This document shows positions 7,400 to 15,395 of a stretch of DNA of 23,921 nt, in pieces; position 1 is the first letter of the stretch, and each line of letters starts with the position of its first letter. The translations under genes were made by a program, and so were the position numbers. The DNA is taken from positions 1 to 23,921 of the forward strand of contig JAAYJP010000199.1 in NCBI GenBank assembly GCA_012522875.1, given 5' to 3'. Below the pieces are notes generated by a model. It saw only the letters and a list, made by a program, of their open reading frames with translations. It was not told the origin of the DNA and did no database searches. The DNA is from Clostridiales bacterium (GTDB lineage: Bacteria > Bacillota > Clostridia > Christensenellales > Aristaeellaceae).

Positions 7400-8595
7400 G
7401 TGTCACCGATCTCAACGAGTATGTGCGCCGATCCCTGGCGGCGGATCCAATGCTGCAGGATCTGACCTTAAGGGGTGAAATCAGCAATTTCAAGCGCCAA
7501 ACCTCAGGGCATCTGTACTTTTCACTGAAGGACGAGAACAGCCGCGTCGCCTGTGTGATGTTTCGCCAATATGCACAAATGCTGCGATTCCACCCCCAGG
7601 ATGGAATGATGGTACTGCTCTCAGGCTCTGTGGGCCTCTACACTGCTTCAGGTAATTACCAGTTCTATGGCCAGGCCATGCAAAAAGACGGGGTTGGCGT
7701 GTTGTTCGAAAGGTTTCTGGCGCTAAAAGACAAACTGCAAAAGGAGGGGTTGTTTGATGCGGCGCGAAAAAAGCCATTGCCCCTTCTGCCCCGGGCAGTG
7801 GGCGTTGTAACCAGTTCCACGGGAGCCGTCATCAGCGACATTCTGACAGTAGTCCGCAGGCGCTTTGACAACATGCCTGTCATCCTGCGCCCTTCGCTTG
7901 TTCAGGGGGAGGGCGCGGCGGATGATCTGAGAACGGGGCTTCTTGAAATTGCGGCGCAGGATTGTGTGGATGTTATTATCATCGGCCGTGGTGGTGGTTC
8001 TCTTGAAGACCTGTGGGCGTTTAACGATGAGGCATTGGTGCGTGCCATTGCTGGCTGCGAAAAACCTGTCATTTCCGCAGTGGGTCATGAAACGGATGTG
8101 ACGCTGGCCGACTTCGCCTCTGATATGCGGGCGCCTACACCCTCAGCGGCGGCAGAACTGGCAGTGCCTCTCAAAAAAGACCTTAATGAGCGGGTAGGTG
8201 CTGCCTTGAAGTCACTGTATATTAACCTCCAGCAACAGGCGGGGCAAAAAGCTTCACTAATGAACGAAGTGATTGGCCGGCTGCAAAACTGCAATCCAGC
8301 GCAGCGTATCCATCTTGCAATGTCGCAACATGGCGCACTGAACAGCCGTCTTGGCGCGGCGGCCACGATGGGAGTTCAGCGGATTTCAGCTGCCGCGGAT
8401 TCTGTGCTGTCACGGCTAAAATACGCAGGGCCTACCCTGACCCTGGAACGCGGGTATACTATCGCGCTCTCCGGCGGCCATCCTGTAATCCGGGCAAAAG
8501 ACGCGCCTGAGGAAATGTCTCTTGTTTTCCTGGACGGCAGGGTACTGGTAAAAAAACTCAAGGCAACGATTTATGAGAAAGAGCGGCAGATATGA
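7381..8595 (+). CDS. xseA: Exodeoxyribonuclease VII large subunit
   Basis: XseA is the catalytic subunit of exonuclease VII, which degrades single-stranded DNA from both ends. The 404-residue protein has an N-terminal OB fold (about 5-100: LRGEISNFKRQTSGHLYFSL). The nuclease core contains GVVTSSTGAVISDI (141-154), GRGGGSLEDLWAFND (202-216) and SAVGHETDVTLADF (232-245). A long helical region follows. ATG 7381 lies inside the 3' end of folD. The stop overlaps the xseB start as ATGA, which is expected for two subunits of one complex. Confidence 0.97.
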   Translation: MQARALSVTDLNEYVRRSLAADPMLQDLTLRGEISNFKRQTSGHLYFSLKDENSRVACVMFRQYAQMLRFHPQDGMMVLLSGSVGLYTASGNYQFYGQAMQKDGVGVLFERFLALKDKLQKEGLFDAARKKPLPLLPRAVGVVTSSTGAVISDILTVVRRRFDNMPVILRPSLVQGEGAADDLRTGLLEIAAQDCVDVIIIGRGGGSLEDLWAFNDEALVRAIAGCEKPVISAVGHETDVTLADFASDMRAPTPSAAAELAVPLKKDLNERVGAALKSLYINLQQQAGQKASLMNEVIGRLQNCNPAQRIHLAMSQHGALNSRLGAAATMGVQRISAAADSVLSRLKYAGPTLTLERGYTIALSGGHPVIRAKDAPEEMSLVFLDGRVLVKKLKATIYEKERQI

Positions 8596-8813
8596 GTGAA
8601 TACAAGAATACAGCTAATTTCGAGGACAAACTGGAGGCTTTGGAAGCGCTGGTGGCACAGATGGAGGAAGGTAAGCTTAGCCTGGATGAGTTGCTGGCTA
8701 CCTATGAGAAGGGTGTTAAGTTGGCCGATAGCCTGAAGCTGGATTTGGAACGTGCCCAGGCCAAATTGAGCGAACTGAAGCAGGGATCAGTCAAGCCGGT
8801 TGATGAAGCATGA
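8592..8813 (+). CDS. xseB: Exodeoxyribonuclease VII small subunit
   Basis: The 73-residue helical protein matches XseB: FEDKLEALEALVAQMEEGK (10-28), then LSLDELLATYEKGVKLAD, the most conserved part of the family. Several small subunits bind each XseA and are needed for activity. The gene has 4-bp ATGA overlaps on both sides (xseA and ispA), so it is translationally coupled to both. Confidence 0.95.
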   Translation: MSEYKNTANFEDKLEALEALVAQMEEGKLSLDELLATYEKGVKLADSLKLDLERAQAKLSELKQGSVKPVDEA

Positions 8814-9697
8814 ACGCATACAGCCAACGCTATGAAGATTATGTGAGGCTTATTGAGCAAGGGCTTAATAATAGCATGAATATTCTGGCCGGAGAAAACA
8901 TCTCCTATGACAAACCGCTGGTGGACGCTATGCGTTACAGCCTCCTGTCGGGTGGTAAGCGCCTTCGGCCTGTATTGCTTCTGGGCGCCTATGCCACTTT
9001 CCGGGGGGATGTGGAAACTGCGTTGCCCTTTGCTGCAGGGATAGAAATGATTCATACGTATTCCCTGATCCATGATGATTTGCCCTGTATGGATGATGAT
9101 GCGCTCAGGCGTGGAAAGCCCACCAACCACATCGTGTTTGGAGAGGCCATGGCCCTTTTGGCCGGAGACGCCCTGCTAAACCTGGCATTTGAGGTGATGA
9201 GTGCGTGTGTGCATCCTTATACACTGAGAGTCGTTAATGCAATCGCCAGTCGCAGCGGTTGCCGGGGGATGATTGCAGGGCAGACAGCAGACATGGTGCT
9301 AAGCCACCAAGTTCCGGATAAAAATAAAGCACGGTACATCCATCTTCACAAAACCGCCGACCTAATTACCGCCGCTGTCCAAGGAGGGCTGTTGCTGTCT
9401 GGAGCGCCGCAAAAAACGCTTGACGCAGGCGAACGATATGGAAGGCACCTGGGCGTTGCTTTTCAGATTGTGGATGATTTGCTGGACCTTCGGGGAGATG
9501 TAAGAAAACTGGGCAAGGAGGTTCATAAGGACCAGATGTCTGGGAAAATCACCTGGCCGGCGTTGGCGGGTGAGGCCCAATCGGAAGCCGATGCAGAAAC
9601 AGAAATCAACCTGGCTGTTCAGGCCGCCGAGGAAATAGAAGGACCTGCGGGTTTCCTGGGTGAACTTGCACGGCACACATTAAAGCGTGTACAATAA
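8810..9697 (+). CDS. ispA: Short-chain polyprenyl (farnesyl) diphosphate synthase
   Basis: The enzyme condenses isopentenyl diphosphate with allylic diphosphates to make farnesyl diphosphate, the precursor for undecaprenyl carrier lipid and quinones. The 295-residue protein has both Asp-rich motifs: DDLPCMDDD (89-97) with the two-residue insertion typical of bacterial short-chain enzymes, and QIVDDLLDLRGD (219-230). GGKRLRP (48-54) is the diphosphate-binding block. The family often neighbours xseB in bacteria, commonly with dxs next, but dxs is absent here. The start overlaps the xseB stop as ATGA. Product chain length (C15 or C20) is inferred from the motif only. Confidence 0.93.
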   Translation: MNAYSQRYEDYVRLIEQGLNNSMNILAGENISYDKPLVDAMRYSLLSGGKRLRPVLLLGAYATFRGDVETALPFAAGIEMIHTYSLIHDDLPCMDDDALRRGKPTNHIVFGEAMALLAGDALLNLAFEVMSACVHPYTLRVVNAIASRSGCRGMIAGQTADMVLSHQVPDKNKARYIHLHKTADLITAAVQGGLLLSGAPQKTLDAGERYGRHLGVAFQIVDDLLDLRGDVRKLGKEVHKDQMSGKITWPALAGEAQSEADAETEINLAVQAAEEIEGPAGFLGELARHTLKRVQ

Positions 9698-9726
9698 GAA
9701 AACTTATGATTTCGGGAGGGTATCAA

Positions 9727-10164
9727 GTGGCTGATTTGTTGGGCAATGGTATTCTCGTGTGTGGTATTACGGCCTGGCTGGCAGCTCAGGTGATCAAGCT
9801 CCTGATCTACTGGCGGGTGAACCGCAAGTTCAGCATCAGAAAGCTGTTCTCCAATGGCGGCATGCCAAGTGCCCATACCGCTTTTGTTGTGGCTATCACC
9901 ATTATGGTGGCTTTTCGGGAGGGCCTGGGATCAACAGCTTTTGCCTTGTCCCTGGGGTTTACCGCTATTGTCATCAATGACGCTGTGGGCGTACGGTATG
10001 AAACCGGCAAGCAGGGTAAGCTGATCAACAAAATTATCCAGCAGGTACTGGTGGAAGGTAAACCCTTGACGGATGACACCCTAAAAGAGCTGGTGGGGCA
10101 CACTCCAACTGAAGCATTTTTTGGCGGAGTCATCGGCACCCTGATGCCGCTGTTTTTCAGGTAG
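9727..10164 (+). CDS. Divergent PAP2 family (DUF212) membrane protein
   Basis: The 145-residue protein carries the signatures of the DUF212 or divergent PAP2 family: GGMPSAHT (44-51), VINDAVGVRYETGKQ (82-96) and GHTPTEAFFGGVIG (124-137). It has about four hydrophobic segments. PAP2 relatives remove phosphate from lipid phosphates, and the position next to ispA fits a role with isoprenyl phosphates; this is inference, as the family is not well characterised. GTG 9727 is preferred because GGGAGGG (9714-9720) lies 6 bases upstream. An upstream in-frame ATG (9706) has no clear ribosome site. Confidence 0.88.
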   Translation: MADLLGNGILVCGITAWLAAQVIKLLIYWRVNRKFSIRKLFSNGGMPSAHTAFVVAITIMVAFREGLGSTAFALSLGFTAIVINDAVGVRYETGKQGKLINKIIQQVLVEGKPLTDDTLKELVGHTPTEAFFGGVIGTLMPLFFR

Positions 10165-10176
10165 AAAGGAGAAAAG

Positions 10177-10737
10177 ATGAACGATCATTTTCAGGAAGAG
10201 GTCGTTACGCGGCGTAATAGAACGGGCGAAACCCTGATCTATGTGCTGGCGAATATCATCATGGTCCTTGCCGGGATCTATGCCATTTTCATGATCAACC
10301 TTCTGATTTCTGTTATCTCCAACAACGGCTTTTCGCCCCAAATGATCATTGAAATTTTGCTGGTAATCCTGATGGCCGCTATCGCCGTGGTGTTGTTTCT
10401 CTATAGGGACCGAATCAGGACCGAGTATGAGTATACCTTCACCAATGGCATTATGGATTTTGCCCAGGTGTTCAATAACAGGAAGCGCAAAGCTTTGGGC
10501 AGCATGAATGTGCGGAATATCGAAGCCTGCGGCATGGTGTCTTCCGGCGCTTTCCATCGCTATCTGTCCCTGCCTGACCTGAAGAAGAGGAACTGGTTTT
10601 TGAACCGCGATTCTGAGCTGTTCTTCTTCTATTTCACCAAGGATGGGACAAAGTCGCTGATGATTCTGGAGCCAAGCGAGGAGATGATCTCGCTGATTAA
10701 GAGATATGTGGGAGCGGGGAAATTCCAAACCAATTGA
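10177..10737 (+). CDS. Uncharacterised membrane protein with two helices (DUF6106-like)
   Basis: I do not recognise a function. The 186-residue protein has a polar N-terminus, two membrane segments (about 19-48 and 54-77) and a basic and aromatic C-terminal domain starting with EYEYTFTNGIMDFAQVFNNR. That segment resembles small membrane proteins of Firmicutes with a bacterial PH-like cytoplasmic part, and the overall pattern fits what I recall of DUF6106, but I cannot verify this. AAAGGAG precedes ATG 10177. The stop overlaps the TTG start of the cysteine desulfurase, so it is cotranscribed with it. No catalytic motif is visible. Confidence 0.8.
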   Translation: MNDHFQEEVVTRRNRTGETLIYVLANIIMVLAGIYAIFMINLLISVISNNGFSPQMIIEILLVILMAAIAVVLFLYRDRIRTEYEYTFTNGIMDFAQVFNNRKRKALGSMNVRNIEACGMVSSGAFHRYLSLPDLKKRNWFLNRDSELFFFYFTKDGTKSLMILEPSEEMISLIKRYVGAGKFQTN

Positions 10738-11879
10738 GCGATTACACGGTTTATCTTGACAACGCCGCCACAACAAAGCCCGCGCAGGCGGTGATTGACG
10801 CTGTTGCGATCAGCCTGCGAGATGGTTTTTATAACCCTTCCGCCATTTATAAGCCTGCCGTGGCTGCAGCGAAGGAAATTGAAAACTGCCGGATGCTTAT
10901 TATGGACAGTCTCCAGGCGGAACAGGTTGTGTTCACCTCAGGGGGAACCGAAGCCAACAACCTGGGTATCCTGGGGCGCTTAAGCAACTCGCGTCAGGGC
11001 GGTAGGGTATTATATTCTCTCCTGGAACACCCGAGCGTAAAATCGGCTTGTCAGGTGGTTCCGGAAGGTTTTGAAGCAATCGGCATCCCGATAGACCCGA
11101 GCGGGCGGGTGGATCTTCATGCACTTGATGATTTGTTGACGCCTGACATCCGAATGGTCTGCGTCATGCAGGTGAATAATGAGACCGGAGCCCTCCAGCC
11201 GCTGGATGAAGTAGCTCAGGCAATCAAAGAGAAGGCCCCCGGCGTATGGCTTCATGTGGACGGCGTTCAGGGCTATCTGCGGCATCCAATTCGCCTTAAG
11301 GATGCGGGCATTGACTCTTATGCTTTCTCCGGCCATAAAATTCACGGGCCCAAAGGCGTCGGGGCGCTGGCTTTGGGAAGAAAGAACAGTCTGAAACCTT
11401 GTTTGTTTGGTGGTGGGCAGGAATCCGGGCTGCGATCCGGCACTGAGAACACGCCTGGAATTGCGGGGCTTATGGCGGCCGTGCGTGACTTTCCCCGGGA
11501 ACACGTGATGCGGCGGCTAAAGATACACCTGTATGAACGGTTGAAAACCGCAATCCCCGCGCTTATTGTCAACGGCCCGGACCCTCAGAGCGCTTATGCC
11601 TGCGACCACATCATTAACCTCTCTTTTCCACCTGTGCGGGCCGAGACCATGCTGCACTCCTTGGAGGCAAAGGGCGTCTATGTGAGTCACGGCTCTGCCT
11701 GCTCTTCCCGCAAAAGCCGTCATAGCGATACCCTTAAAGCCATGGGGGTGAGCCAGGCGGCGCTGGAGGGAGCAATACGTTTCAGCCTCTCACCCCTTAC
11801 CACTGCTGATGAGATAGAAGTTGCGGTACGTGCCACCCTAGAGTCCTTTGAGGCCCTCAAGGCATTCACCCGCAGATAG
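10734..11879 (+). CDS. Cysteine desulfurase (NifS/IscS-like)
   Basis: This PLP enzyme removes sulfur from cysteine and passes it on as a persulfide. The 381-residue protein begins with the family block VYLDNAATTKP. It has TSGGTEANN (68-76), the PLP lysine in FSGHKIHGPKG (K202), RSGTENTPG (235-242) and the catalytic cysteine in HGSACSSRKSRHSD (C323). The position directly upstream of thiI suggests a dedicated sulfur donor for ThiI, as described for the NifZ-ThiI pair in Bacillus. The likely start is TTG 10734, overlapping the previous stop as TTGA. A GGGAGCGGGGA site lies rather far upstream (14 bases), so initiation may depend on coupling. Confidence 0.94.
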   Translation: MSDYTVYLDNAATTKPAQAVIDAVAISLRDGFYNPSAIYKPAVAAAKEIENCRMLIMDSLQAEQVVFTSGGTEANNLGILGRLSNSRQGGRVLYSLLEHPSVKSACQVVPEGFEAIGIPIDPSGRVDLHALDDLLTPDIRMVCVMQVNNETGALQPLDEVAQAIKEKAPGVWLHVDGVQGYLRHPIRLKDAGIDSYAFSGHKIHGPKGVGALALGRKNSLKPCLFGGGQESGLRSGTENTPGIAGLMAAVRDFPREHVMRRLKIHLYERLKTAIPALIVNGPDPQSAYACDHIINLSFPPVRAETMLHSLEAKGVYVSHGSACSSRKSRHSDTLKAMGVSQAALEGAIRFSLSPLTTADEIEVAVRATLESFEALKAFTRR

Positions 11880-11889
11880 AAGGACATCC

Positions 11890-13080
11890 ATGACAGAACT
11901 TCTGCTGGTAAAGTATGCGGAAATCCATCTGAAAGGCCTGAACCGGCCTTATTTTCAGAAATTGCTTTTAAAGCGAATCAAGGAAACCGTGCGCCCTTTC
12001 GCCCTCAATGTTGAGTTTTTTGACAGTCGAATTTTCATCAGAGGGGTACAGGATATTGAAGCTGTCATAGAACGGGTACGCAAGGTATTTGGTGTGCATG
12101 CGGTTTGTGCTGCGGTGGAAATGAATAAAGCGGATTTTGGTGCTATCTGCACTGCGGCAGCTGGCATGATGACGGGATTGGCCGGCACATTCAAGGTACG
12201 CGCCCGGCGGGCGGACAAACGCTATTTCATTGATTCGCCAGAAATAAATACCAGAATTGGTGCTGTTATTTTAGAGAAAAATCCTGCCCTAGTGGTGGAT
12301 GTACATCAGCCTGAGCATGTGATCAATGTGGAAATCAGGGATCAGGCACTGCTGTATACCCGGGAAGTGCCAGGGGTTGGTGGATTGCCCTCCGGGTCAA
12401 GCGGCAAGGCTATGCTAATGCTTTCAGGCGGCATAGATTCACCTGTGGCAGGCTACATGATTGCCAAGCGGGGAGTTGTCCTAAACGCGGTTCATTTCTT
12501 TTCATTCCCTTATACCGGGGAATTGGCGCGGGAGAAGGTGCTGTCCCTGGCACGTGCTTTATCAGAATACTGCGGTGTGATCAAAACTTATATCGTGTCA
12601 TTCACCAAACTTCAGGAGGCCATTCATGTCCACTGCCCGCCAGAGTACAGCACCCTGGTGATGCGCAGGCTCATGGTGCGCATCACGGATTTTCTGGCGG
12701 AGAGGGAGAAAGCAACGGCGCTGATTACCGGGGAAAGCATTGGCCAGGTGGCAAGCCAGACCATGGAAGCCCTGGCCGTAACAGATCGGATGGCGTCCCG
12801 GCCCGTGTTCAGGCCTTTGATTGGTTTTGACAAGATAGAAATTATTCGGCTGGCAGAGAAAATAGGCACCTATGAAACATCGAGCCTTCCTTACGAGGAT
12901 TGCTGTACCGTTTTTACACCCCGCCATCCGGTCACACGTCCCAAGCTATCAAAGGTTCTGGAGGCGGAAGCTGCCATACCAGAGTTGGATGCGATGGTTG
13001 CGGTTGCAGTAGAAACGGCGGAACTCCTTTACATCGGACCTGATAAAGAGGAGGACGCTCTGTCAGGTGAAACTGCTTGA
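11890..13080 (+). CDS. thiI: tRNA 4-thiouridine synthetase ThiI
   Basis: ThiI adenylates U8 of tRNA and inserts sulfur to form s4U8; in some bacteria it also serves thiazole synthesis. The 396-residue protein has an N-terminal ferredoxin-like and THUMP region (about 1-165) and the PP-loop LSGGIDSPVAGYM (178-190), then EDCCTVFTPRHP near the C-terminus. It lacks the C-terminal rhodanese domain of the E. coli enzyme, as usual for Firmicutes, so sulfur presumably comes directly from the adjacent desulfurase. ATG 11890 follows AGAAGGAC closely. The TGA stop lies within the TTGACA element of the ylxM promoter. Confidence 0.96.
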   Translation: MTELLLVKYAEIHLKGLNRPYFQKLLLKRIKETVRPFALNVEFFDSRIFIRGVQDIEAVIERVRKVFGVHAVCAAVEMNKADFGAICTAAAGMMTGLAGTFKVRARRADKRYFIDSPEINTRIGAVILEKNPALVVDVHQPEHVINVEIRDQALLYTREVPGVGGLPSGSSGKAMLMLSGGIDSPVAGYMIAKRGVVLNAVHFFSFPYTGELAREKVLSLARALSEYCGVIKTYIVSFTKLQEAIHVHCPPEYSTLVMRRLMVRITDFLAEREKATALITGESIGQVASQTMEALAVTDRMASRPVFRPLIGFDKIEIIRLAEKIGTYETSSLPYEDCCTVFTPRHPVTRPKLSKVLEAEAAIPELDAMVAVAVETAELLYIGPDKEEDALSGETA

Positions 13081-13104
13081 CAAGGCGCTGAAATCATGTA
13101 TAAT
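13077..13104 (+). promoter_or_regulatory. Sigma-A promoter of ylxM-ffh
   Basis: TTGACA (13077-13082) and TATAAT (13099-13104) are both perfect consensus hexamers with a 16-bp spacer. The -35 element overlaps the thiI stop codon. Transcription should start around 13110-13112, inside the left arm of the inverted repeat that begins at 13105. Confidence 0.92.
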
Positions 13105-13136
13105 CCTCCTGTCAAGTGATTTGGCTTGACAGGAGG
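13105..13136 (+). repeat. Perfect 12-bp inverted repeat at the ylxM start site (operator or hairpin)
   Basis: CCTCCTGTCAAG (13105-13116) and CTTGACAGGAGG (13125-13136) are exact reverse complements around TGATTTGG. The repeat begins directly after the -10 hexamer, spans the expected transcription start and contains the ylxM Shine-Dalgarno site AGGAGG (13131-13136) in its right arm. No T-run follows, so it is not an ordinary terminator. It could be a binding site for a dimeric repressor, or an RNA hairpin that hides the ribosome site. Related CTTGACAAG (13076-13084) and CTGTCAGG (13060-13067) lie just upstream. Confidence 0.85.
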
Positions 13137-13141
13137 TCGCG

Positions 13142-13510
13142 TTGACTGCGGATGGACTAAGCAAAAGAGTGGCTTATGGAGCCCTGGTGGATTTTTATGG
13201 CGCGCTGCTCACCAGCAAACAGCGCGAGTTGCTAGCCATGTATTGCGATGAGGATCTGTCGCTGAGCGAAATCTCCGAGCGCATGAATATTTCCCGCCAG
13301 GCGGTGAGCGAGCATCTCAACCGCTCCTATGCACGGCTGGACACGCTGGAAGCACAGCTTAACTTGTTTGAGCGCTTCCGGGAGATGAAAACCTCGGTGA
13401 ATGCCTGCCTTGATCACCTGTCACTTGTGAGCGCCACAGAGAATACTCAGTATCATTTGAATCAGGCGCGGAATATCCTGCGCCGGCACATGAATGAGGA
13501 GGAAGCCTGA
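13142..13510 (+). CDS. ylxM: YlxM family helix-turn-helix protein
   Basis: YlxM (UPF0122) is a small sigma-70 region 4-like DNA-binding protein encoded beside ffh in many Firmicutes. It has been linked to the signal recognition particle, but its molecular role is unclear. The 122-residue protein has FYGALLTSKQRELLAMYCDEDLS as its N-terminal pattern (recognisable around 18-40) and a helix-turn-helix at about 40-70 (LSEISERMNISRQAVSEHL). A helical tail follows. The start is TTG 13142, five bases behind AGGAGG (13131-13136), which itself lies in the inverted repeat. The gap to ffh is 2 bases. Confidence 0.93.
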   Translation: MTADGLSKRVAYGALVDFYGALLTSKQRELLAMYCDEDLSLSEISERMNISRQAVSEHLNRSYARLDTLEAQLNLFERFREMKTSVNACLDHLSLVSATENTQYHLNQARNILRRHMNEEEA

Positions 13511-13512
13511 GC

Positions 13513-14850
13513 ATGGCTTTTGAAAGCTTATCGGACAAACTGCAAATTGCGTTTAAGAAGTTAACCGGCAGGGGCAAACTGAATGAGCCCAATATCAAGG
13601 AGGCCATGCGGGAGGTGCGCATGGCACTGCTTGAAGCTGATGTCAACTACCTGGTGGTTAAGGATTTCATCAGGACCGTTACCGAACGGGCGGTGGGCAC
13701 AGAAATACTGTCCTCCCTGAATGCAGGGCAGCAGGTAATCAAGATTGTCAGTGAAGAACTGGCTGTTCTGATGGGTGGAAGCAACGCGAGACTCACTTGG
13801 TCTTCCTCCATGCCCACGGTGTATCTGCTCTGTGGACTGCAGGGAGCGGGCAAAACAACCATGGCAGGGAAATTGGCAGGATTTCTCAAAAAATCGGGGA
13901 AAAAGCCGCTCCTGGCTGCCTGCGATATTTACCGGCCGGCTGCCATAAAGCAACTTCAGGTAGTGGGGGAGAAGGCAGGGGTGCCAGTATTTGAGAAGGG
14001 CACTCAGAACCCTGTCATCACCTCCCGGGAAGCGGTGGATTACGCACGTTATTACGGCAATGATGTCCTCATTATCGATACTGCCGGCCGGCTTCACATT
14101 GATGAAGCGTTGATGGATGAACTGGCCCAGATTAAAACAGCCGTTCATCCCCAGGAAATATTGCTGACGGTGGACGCCATGACCGGCCAAGATGCCGTGA
14201 ACGTAGCGAAATCTTTTAACGAGCAGCTGGGAATTGATGGCGTAATCTTGACAAAACTTGACAGCGATACCCGAGGCGGTGCCGCGCTCTCGGTTCGCGC
14301 GGTGACGGGCAGGCCCATCAAGTTCGCGGGCACTGGTGAAAAATTGACAGACATCGAGCCTTTCCATCCGGACCGGATGGCCTCGCGTATCCTGGGAATG
14401 GGCGATGTCATGACGCTCATAGAGAAAGCCACAGAGGCCATGGACCTTAGGGAGCAGGAAAAAGCTGCTGCCAGGAACAAAGCGCCAGCGGATCTATCGC
14501 TGGATGATTTTTTGGATCAGATGCAGCAACTGAAGAAAATGGGCCCATTACAAAATGTCTTGGGGATGATTCCGGGTGTTGGCGGAAAACTTAAGAATGC
14601 TGAGATTGATGAAAACGCCATGAAGAAACCCGAGGCTATCATTAGGAGCATGACCCCCAGGGAACGCAGGAATCCGGACGTGCTCAACGCCAGCCGCCGC
14701 AAGCGTATTGCCGCGGGGGCGGGGGTAACAGTGCAGGATGTAAACCAGCTGATGCGCCAGTTTGACCAAATGCGAAAAATGATGAAGCAAATGATGGGCA
14801 ACAAGCGGAGTTTCACGCGAGGCATACGAAACATTCCCGGTATAATGTAA
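13513..14850 (+). CDS. ffh: Signal recognition particle protein Ffh
   Basis: Ffh is the GTPase of the signal recognition particle. It binds signal peptides and SRP RNA and docks on FtsY at the membrane. The 445-residue protein has the N domain (1-95) and the G domain with P-loop GLQGAGKTT (108-116), IIDTAGRLH and TKLDSDTRGGAALS. The methionine-rich M domain has GPLQNVLGMIPGVGG, then RRKRIAAGAG and VQDVNQLMRQFDQMRKMMK at the end. ATG 13513 follows a GAGGAGGAAG site. The gene is cotranscribed with ylxM from the promoter at 13077. Confidence 0.98.
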   Translation: MAFESLSDKLQIAFKKLTGRGKLNEPNIKEAMREVRMALLEADVNYLVVKDFIRTVTERAVGTEILSSLNAGQQVIKIVSEELAVLMGGSNARLTWSSSMPTVYLLCGLQGAGKTTMAGKLAGFLKKSGKKPLLAACDIYRPAAIKQLQVVGEKAGVPVFEKGTQNPVITSREAVDYARYYGNDVLIIDTAGRLHIDEALMDELAQIKTAVHPQEILLTVDAMTGQDAVNVAKSFNEQLGIDGVILTKLDSDTRGGAALSVRAVTGRPIKFAGTGEKLTDIEPFHPDRMASRILGMGDVMTLIEKATEAMDLREQEKAAARNKAPADLSLDDFLDQMQQLKKMGPLQNVLGMIPGVGGKLKNAEIDENAMKKPEAIIRSMTPRERRNPDVLNASRRKRIAAGAGVTVQDVNQLMRQFDQMRKMMKQMMGNKRSFTRGIRNIPGIM

Positions 14851-14853
14851 AAC

Positions 14854-14870
14854 AGCCGCGCAAGCGGGCT
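14854..14870 (+). other. Short hairpin between ffh and rpsP
   Basis: AGCCGC (14854-14859) pairs with GCGGGCT (14864-14870) with one bulged G, closing a GCAA tetraloop. It is followed by an AT-rich stretch (14873-14890) but no clean T-run. It might be a weak attenuator or an mRNA-stabilising structure ahead of rpsP. Evidence is limited. Confidence 0.35.
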
Positions 14871-14903
14871 GATTTATATAAATAATTTTTAGGAGGAACC
14901 CCT

Positions 14904-15164
14904 ATGGCAGTTAAAATCCGGCTTAAGAGAATCGGTATGAAGAAACACCCGTTTTACCGTGTGGTGGTCACCGATGAGCGCAATCCCCGGGACGGCAATT
15001 TCATTGAAGAAATCGGCACCTATGACCCCATGAAGCAGCCCGCGGAAATCAAGATTGACAATGAAAAGGCTGTTTCCTGGATGGGAAAGGGCGCCCAGCC
15101 CTCTGACACCGTCCGGGTGCTGCTTAAGAAATCCGGTGCCATCCAGGCGGATGCCGGCAAGTAA
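14904..15164 (+). CDS. rpsP: 30S ribosomal protein S16
   Basis: S16 binds 16S rRNA in the body of the 30S subunit and is needed for its assembly. The 86-residue protein starts with the family signature AVKIRLKRIGMKKHPFYRVV and continues with DERNPRDGNFIEEIGTYDP. AGGAGG at 14891-14896 is 7 bases upstream of ATG. It opens the rpsP-khpA-rimM-trmD group, a conserved order in Firmicutes. The 53-bp gap after ffh holds only the small hairpin and an AT-rich stretch. Confidence 0.98.
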   Translation: MAVKIRLKRIGMKKHPFYRVVVTDERNPRDGNFIEEIGTYDPMKQPAEIKIDNEKAVSWMGKGAQPSDTVRVLLKKSGAIQADAGK

Positions 15165-15167
15165 GCG

Positions 15168-15395
15168 ATGAGAGAGTTAGTGTTGTACCTCGCCCGGTCC
15201 CTGGTGGACCAGCCGGACGAAGTCACGGTAGAGGAAACGGAAGGCCCGGAGGCCGTCATCCTGGAATTGCATGTAGCGCCGGATGACATGGGCAAGGTCA
15301 TCGGCAAACAGGGGCGCATTGCCAAGGCAATCCGAAGTGTGGTCAAAGCTGCGACTGAAAAAGGTGGCAAGCCCGTGTTTGTGGAGATTCAGTGA
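15168..15395 (+). CDS. khpA: KH domain RNA-binding protein KhpA
   Basis: The 75-residue protein is a single type II KH domain with the GKVIGKQGRIAKAIR core (42-56), which includes the nucleic acid-binding GxxG loop (GKQG). KhpA proteins bind RNA, often as a heterodimer with KhpB/Jag, and affect cell division and translation in streptococci and lactobacilli. The gene lies 3 bases after rpsP and has no strong ribosome site, so it is probably coupled. Its stop overlaps the GTG start of rimM. The family was long annotated as YlqC. Confidence 0.95.
   Translation: MRELVLYLARSLVDQPDEVTVEETEGPEAVILELHVAPDDMGKVIGKQGRIAKAIRSVVKAATEKGGKPVFVEIQ

Noticed and set aside
13105..13136. The ylxM inverted repeat as an intrinsic terminator for thiI
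   Set aside because: No T-run follows either arm and the repeat directly abuts a -10 element and contains the next ribosome site.
13561..14367. Minus-strand open frame of 268 codons opposite ffh
   Set aside because: It mirrors the conserved G domain of ffh and its composition is not protein-like.
14841..14846. TATAAT at the end of ffh as a promoter for rpsP
   Set aside because: The -10 hexamer is perfect, but no -35 hexamer at 16-18 bp and no TGn extension is present, so I do not call it.
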